NCBI GenBank assembly: GCA_016867055.1
Contig: VGKN01000028.1
Span: 1-10,759 of the forward strand
Source of the DNA: Candidatus Omnitrophota bacterium
Lineage (GTDB): Bacteria; Omnitrophota; Koll11; VGKN01
DNA: 10,759 bases
Reading direction: 5' to 3'
The translations under genes were made by a program, and so were the position numbers. Below are positions 6,785 to 10,759 of this stretch, one piece after another (the first letter of the stretch is position 1; each line of letters starts with the position of its first letter). The notes below the pieces were generated by a model. That model was not told the DNA's origin. It did no database searches and saw only the letters and a program-made list of their open reading frames with translations.

Positions 6785-9454
6785 ATGGAAGTTGCGCTTG
6801 TTCAATGCCCCGGATGGGGAAGAGACTGCCCTCCTTATACAATGGCTTTATTATCTGCGCTACTTCGTGATAATGGGCATAAGGTTTTTTGCTTTGATAT
6901 AAATAATAAACTTTATCACAAAGGACCAGATGAGTATAAAAAGATGTGGGAGGATAAAGACCTTTATTCTTTTTGGTCTGATAAAGTGTCAATCTTAAAG
7001 TTTATTGAAGCCAATAATCAGATTATTGAACAGGAGATAGATGAAATATTAAAGGCCGATGCAAAGATCATAGGTTTTACAGTTCATTTTAGCTCTTTGC
7101 TTGTGAGTTTAGAAGTTGCAAGAAGGATAAAACAATTTGATAAAAAAAGAATAATTATTTTTGGAGGGCCTGATTGCACGAGAGAACTCAGAGGTTTTCA
7201 AATTGTAAAAAATGAATTTATAGATGCAGTAGCAATTGGAGAAGGAGATTTTACAATACTTGAGTTAGTAAACATTATAGAAAAAAGGGGGACTATTGAT
7301 GCTTGCAAAGGTTTCTTAATCCATAACAATGGGAATGTTGTTGATTGTGGAGATAGGGATGTTGTAAAAAACTTAGATGCCCTTCCTTTTCCTGATTATT
7401 CTGATTTTAAAGAAGAGATATTAGAGGGCCTCTATAGACAGCCGGAAAGACTTGAGGTATTTGATAGCCGTGGCTGTTTTGTCAGGTGCCATTTCTGTAG
7501 CGAATGGCAGTTCTGGAAGAAATTCCGCTCAATGAGCGGTGAGCGAATGTTTGCCGAAATCCTGCATCAGATTAATAAATTTCCAACGGTCAATTATTTT
7601 TATTTCATAGGTTCACTGCTAAATGGCGATATAAAAGCTCTGGTGAGATTTTGTGACTTAATAATTGAAAACGACATTAAGATAAGATGGTTAGCTCAGG
7701 CGATAATAAGACCGGAAATGACAAGAGAACTTTTGGAAAAGATGCGGCGTGCCGGATGCGAATGGCTTGGCTATGGCATAGAAAGTGGTTCTCAAAAAGT
7801 AGTAGATAATATGAATAAACATTTTAAAATTTCAGATGCTGAAAGGATATTAAAGGATACTCATAATGCAGGAATAGAGGTTCAGGCAAATTTTATGTTT
7901 GGGATTCCCTCTGAGACTGAAGAGGATTTTAAGAAGACCTTGGAATTTTTAAAACGAAACAGAGCAAATATTGGTTCTATTTTAGCGAGTCAATCTTTTT
8001 GTGTGATTGATAGAGGAACATCGCTTTATTTGACCCCTGAGAAATTTACTATAAAAGACCAGGACCATCATCTTTATTGGGAAGCGGATTATGGAAAGAA
8101 TACTTACCCAGAGAGATTTAGACGATATGAAGAATTTTGTAATTTAGCCTTGTCTTTAGGCTTGCCGGAGACCTCAGGAGTACTTAGGCATAAACCTGAC
8201 AAATGGACATTATTAGGTGATTATTATAGTTATAAAAATGAATATAGGAAAGCCATAGATTCTTATCAATTTGCAACAGAGTTTGAACCCCTTAATATTG
8301 AGGCTCTGGGAAAACTTATAAATGTATTAAAAGATTTAGAGCGTTCAAATATCATCTCGCTCATTGAGTTAGAAGATATCTATAAATCCTTATGTAACAA
8401 ATTTAATTACGAATTTAATGAATCTCAAAAGCTTATAGTAAATATCCTATCTAACCAAAAACTTTGGAGAAAATTATTTAACTATATGATTACAGAGATA
8501 CAAAAAAATAACAGAAGCGCCTTTGTATTTGGATATCCATATTGGTTGACCATAGACCCTACAAACGTCTGCACTTTAAGGTGTCCCTTCTGTCCCACTG
8601 GTCAACAAAGAAACTCCCGCCCAAAAGAGATATTATCATTTCAAAAATTTAAAAAAATTGTGGATGAACTCGGTCCTTACCTTATACACATAGACTTTTG
8701 CAACTGGGGAGAACCTCTATTAAATAAAGAATTATTTGATATGGTCTCATATGCAAAAAAGTTTGCAATTGATGCTAAGGTAGATACAAATCTGAATTGT
8801 TTTACTAGAGAAGATGCTGAAAAAATGATTCTCTCAGGTTTAGATAGACTTATTGTTTCAATTGATGGAGCAAGCCCCCAGACTTATTCAAGATATAGAG
8901 TAGGCGGAGATTTTAATAAGGTTATTAGTAATTTGAAAATTCTTATTAAAAAGAAAAGAGAACTCAACAAGAAAAATCCTCATATAACCTGGCAATTTTT
9001 GGTTTTCAGACACAATGAGCACGAAATAGAAAGGGTTAAAGAATTGGGAAAAGAAATTGGCGTAGATGCAGTTGGTATAACAAAGGCATTTATCGGAAAT
9101 AAAGACTGGATTCCTTCAAATGAAGAATACAGTCATTATAAAAAAGAAGAAATTAAAAATGAATATACATCAGAATATTTTAAGGTTCCTCAAGAGAAAT
9201 TTTGCAACTGGCCATGGGAGGCAATAGTTATAAATTCCAATGGCTCTGTTTCTGTTTGTTGTTCAGTTGAAGACGAAAAAGACGATTTTGGAAATATCTT
9301 TAAACAATCTTTTAGAGAAATCTGGAACAATGATAAATATTTGTTAGCAAGAAGATTTATCAAAACCAGGGTTAGAGCCGGAGGGGATAATAATATCTGC
9401 CTTAATTGTAGTCACTTAGGTTTGATTAACTTAGATATCCTTTCTTGCCACTAA
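6785..9454 (+). CDS. Double radical SAM protein: B12-binding-like domain - radical SAM - TPR - radical SAM/SPASM (889 aa)
   Basis: Residues 1-170 resemble the N-terminal cobalamin-binding fold of class B radical SAM enzymes: VALVQCPGWG, a CPPYTMALLSALLRDNGH helix, a FDINN strand and IIIFGGPD; no DxHxxG histidine motif is seen, which is common in this class. Residues 222-430 are a radical SAM domain (C231, C235, C238 in CxxxCxxC) with IRPEM, AGCEWLGYGIESGS and FGIPSETEEDF motifs. Residues 471-502 match the TPR consensus at W474, L477, G478, Y481, A490, Y494, A497 and P502. Residues 588-880 are a second radical SAM domain (C596, C600, C603; WGEPLL at 641-646) with SPASM-like C807, C825, C826, C872, C875. 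The start lies 27 bases after the preceding stop and has no evident Shine-Dalgarno sequence, so translational coupling is possible. Class B members can be methyltransferases, ring-formers or other; the reaction here is unknown. The N-terminal half is paralogous to the gene at 9716. Confidence 0.87.
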   Translation: MEVALVQCPGWGRDCPPYTMALLSALLRDNGHKVFCFDINNKLYHKGPDEYKKMWEDKDLYSFWSDKVSILKFIEANNQIIEQEIDEILKADAKIIGFTVHFSSLLVSLEVARRIKQFDKKRIIIFGGPDCTRELRGFQIVKNEFIDAVAIGEGDFTILELVNIIEKRGTIDACKGFLIHNNGNVVDCGDRDVVKNLDALPFPDYSDFKEEILEGLYRQPERLEVFDSRGCFVRCHFCSEWQFWKKFRSMSGERMFAEILHQINKFPTVNYFYFIGSLLNGDIKALVRFCDLIIENDIKIRWLAQAIIRPEMTRELLEKMRRAGCEWLGYGIESGSQKVVDNMNKHFKISDAERILKDTHNAGIEVQANFMFGIPSETEEDFKKTLEFLKRNRANIGSILASQSFCVIDRGTSLYLTPEKFTIKDQDHHLYWEADYGKNTYPERFRRYEEFCNLALSLGLPETSGVLRHKPDKWTLLGDYYSYKNEYRKAIDSYQFATEFEPLNIEALGKLINVLKDLERSNIISLIELEDIYKSLCNKFNYEFNESQKLIVNILSNQKLWRKLFNYMITEIQKNNRSAFVFGYPYWLTIDPTNVCTLRCPFCPTGQQRNSRPKEILSFQKFKKIVDELGPYLIHIDFCNWGEPLLNKELFDMVSYAKKFAIDAKVDTNLNCFTREDAEKMILSGLDRLIVSIDGASPQTYSRYRVGGDFNKVISNLKILIKKKRELNKKNPHITWQFLVFRHNEHEIERVKELGKEIGVDAVGITKAFIGNKDWIPSNEEYSHYKKEEIKNEYTSEYFKVPQEKFCNWPWEAIVINSNGSVSVCCSVEDEKDDFGNIFKQSFREIWNNDKYLLARRFIKTRVRAGGDNNICLNCSHLGLINLDILSCH

Positions 9455-9502
9455 TTGTTTTAGTTATCATCGTTGTTATTAGATTATGAAAAGGATATTT
9501 TT

Positions 9503-9699
9503 ATGATATTTTATTTGCTAATTGTAGCACAGTATTTGTGTTAGGATCTTTGGGATTATTTTCGTGGTTAACTCCACAAAATTTGGATATGCTTACAACT
9601 CATTTAAGAGAGCAAAGAGAAGATGAAATTCATCCTAGCCGCGAAGAACACCAGCTTATTTTATCTATTGTATATGATTATTTAGCAACACATTTTTAA
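9503..9699 (+). pseudogene. Possible frame-disrupted small membrane protein gene (unrecognised)
   Basis: AAAGGA at 9490-9495 sits seven bases before an ATG at 9503, the best-looking ribosome site in the window, yet that frame stops at 9542-9544 after 13 residues (MIFYLLIVAQYLC). A second frame, open from 9490, has a GTG at 9538 and an ATG at 9589 and runs to a TAA at 9697-9699. A single -1 step near 9535 joins them into about 65 residues: a hydrophobic first 23 (MIFYLLIVAQYFVLGSLGLF and following) and then a charged, helix-like tail. This may be a gene with a one-base deletion, a sequencing error, two coupled mini-genes, or chance. I recognise no family, and amino-acid content alone does not prove coding. 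Confidence 0.28.
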
Positions 9700-9705
9700 A
9701 AAATA

Positions 9706-9708
9706 GGG
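9706..9708 (+). promoter_or_regulatory. Ribosome binding site of the right-edge radical SAM gene
   Basis: GGG, within AGGGCTAAT (9705-9713), lies seven bases before the ATG at 9716. It has the same nine bases and the same spacing as the site before the ATG at 683, and it fixes the start. Confidence 0.5.
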
Positions 9709-9715
9709 CTAATTA

Positions 9716-10759
9716 ATGAAAATCACACTTATCCAGTGTCCGGTATGGGGTACATATGACCCGCCATTAGCAATTGCTCAACTATCCTCTTGTTTAAAAA
9801 AAGAGTCCTACGAGGTTAATTGCGTTGATTTAAATGTTGAATTGTATCTTAATAGAAAAGTAAAATACAAAGATATGTGGGCGTGGGAGCAAAGTGATTT
9901 TTGGTATAGTGAGAAGAATGTTGCTAAGTTTTTTGTGGACAATCAAAGTCTAATAGAAGCATATGTTAACAGAATGCTAACCTCTGGTTCTCAAGTATTT
10001 TGTTTTTCCGTTTCCAGTTCATCCTATTTAGCAAGCTTAGAATTAGCCAAGGTTTTAAAGAAGAGAAATTGTGATTTAATAATTATTTTTGGAGGCACTT
10101 TGTTTTTTGATAAAAACTGGATATTCAAAATTCTTGACAACGGAAATATAGATTTTGTTATTTACGGAGAAGGCGAGACAACCCTTACCGAAGTAGTAAA
10201 GCTTATCAGTAAGGGTTCTAAAGATTTTTCTTTGATCAAGGGGATTGCTTTTAAGAAAAATGATGAAGTTTTTATTGCTCCACCGCAACCCTATGTAGAT
10301 CTTAATTCGTTACCTTTCTTAGATTTTAAAGATTTATCATTAGAAAAATATGATGACTCAAATCATATAACACTAATGGCATCGCGGGGGTGTGTGCAAA
10401 GTTGTGTTTTTTGTAGTTCTAAATCTTTCTGGCAAGGTTACAGAACTATGAGTGGTGAGAGAATTTTTGAGGAAGTGAAGTTTCATAGGGATAATTATCC
10501 TAAAATCGGCCATATAGATTTTGTAGATTTATTATTTAACGGAAATATGAAAACCCTGATTTCTTTCTGTAACTTAATGGTTAATTCAGGTCTTGGCAAT
10601 ACCATAAGATGGGCGGCTAACGTGATAATCAGGCCAGAAATGACTTTAGAGATTACTAAGAAGATGAAAGCCGCGGGATGTGTTCATCTTATTTATGGCA
10701 TAGAAACGGGTTCGCAGCATCTTCTAGATTTGATGAGAAAAAGATATAAAATTATTGAC
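9716..10759 (+). CDS. B12-binding-like radical SAM protein, paralogue of the preceding gene (3' partial)
   Basis: The frame is open for 348 codons from the ATG to the right edge and has no stop in the window. It aligns along its whole visible length with the N-terminal half of the 889-residue protein: MKITLIQCPVWG for MEVALVQCPGWG, DPPLAIAQLSSCL for the PPY helix, IIIFGG, a GEGETT turn, then the radical SAM CxxxCxxC at C226, C230 and C233. Further shared blocks are MSGERIF, IRWAANVIIRPEMT and YGIETGSQ. The cobalamin-type domain spans about 1-170 and the radical SAM domain begins near 220; whether a TPR and SPASM half follow cannot be seen. It shares the class B radical SAM outline, for which methylation is the best-known but not the only reaction. 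The two genes probably arose by tandem duplication, since diverged well past nucleotide identity. Confidence 0.86.
   Translation, partial: MKITLIQCPVWGTYDPPLAIAQLSSCLKKESYEVNCVDLNVELYLNRKVKYKDMWAWEQSDFWYSEKNVAKFFVDNQSLIEAYVNRMLTSGSQVFCFSVSSSSYLASLELAKVLKKRNCDLIIIFGGTLFFDKNWIFKILDNGNIDFVIYGEGETTLTEVVKLISKGSKDFSLIKGIAFKKNDEVFIAPPQPYVDLNSLPFLDFKDLSLEKYDDSNHITLMASRGCVQSCVFCSSKSFWQGYRTMSGERIFEEVKFHRDNYPKIGHIDFVDLLFNGNMKTLISFCNLMVNSGLGNTIRWAANVIIRPEMTLEITKKMKAAGCVHLIYGIETGSQHLLDLMRKRYKIID

Larger units (their letters stand above)
9455..9715 (+). other. 261-base spacer between the radical SAM paralogues
   Basis: This is the longest gap in the window. I see no convincing hairpin terminator and no convincing promoter. 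It holds two overlapping short frames described separately, and the initiation region of the next gene at its right end. Confidence 0.6.

Noticed and set aside
6747..6992. Minus-strand frame of 81 codons across the junction of the two large genes
   Set aside because: It is antisense to the conserved N-terminus of the B12-type radical SAM protein and has no recognisable features.
9473..9501. TTGTTA and TATTTT with 17-base spacing as a promoter in the spacer
   Set aside because: The -10 match is only four of six in very AT-rich DNA, where such pairs are expected by chance.

Overview
The window is low in GC (roughly one third by eye). Every gene runs left to right with short spacers, so it reads as part of one operon-like surface-glycan locus. 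The marker for this is the first gene, the 3' end of a Wzt-type ATP-binding subunit of a polysaccharide ABC exporter, which implies a diderm bacterium. Very long multidomain chains, coiled-coil glycosyltransferases and stacked B12-binding radical SAM proteins suggest an uncultured lineage, possibly Omnitrophota-like. That taxonomic guess is weak and rests on style, not on a marker gene.

Layout. Positions 1-623 hold the C-terminal end of the Wzt-like protein, with the end of one carbohydrate-binding domain and all of a second. Positions 683-6757 are one uninterrupted 2024-codon reading frame. It encodes, in order, a GT2 glycosyltransferase, a coiled coil with a perfect 105-bp tandem repeat, a hydrophobic membrane segment, a second GT2, a GT4, and two radical SAM/SPASM modules. 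Positions 6785-9454 encode an 889-residue protein with a B12-binding-like domain, a radical SAM domain, one TPR and a second radical SAM/SPASM module. Positions 9455-9715 are a 261-base gap with no clear gene; it may hold a frame-disrupted small membrane-protein gene. From 9716 to the right edge lies a partial paralogue of the 889-residue protein.

How the genes may work together (inference). The three glycosyltransferase domains would build a glycan on the inner membrane, the coiled coil and membrane segment would position them, and the Wzt subunit with tandem binding domains would select finished chains for export. At least five radical SAM domains are encoded (two in the giant protein, two in the next, one visible in the last), an unusually heavy investment in radical chemistry next to a glycan exporter. 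They could modify the glycan or its lipid carrier, but no substrate can be read from the sequence.

The most notable items are the five-enzyme fusion, the identical 105-bp repeats whose length preserves both reading frame and heptad register, the tandem Wzt-type binding domains, and the tandem double-radical-SAM paralogues.
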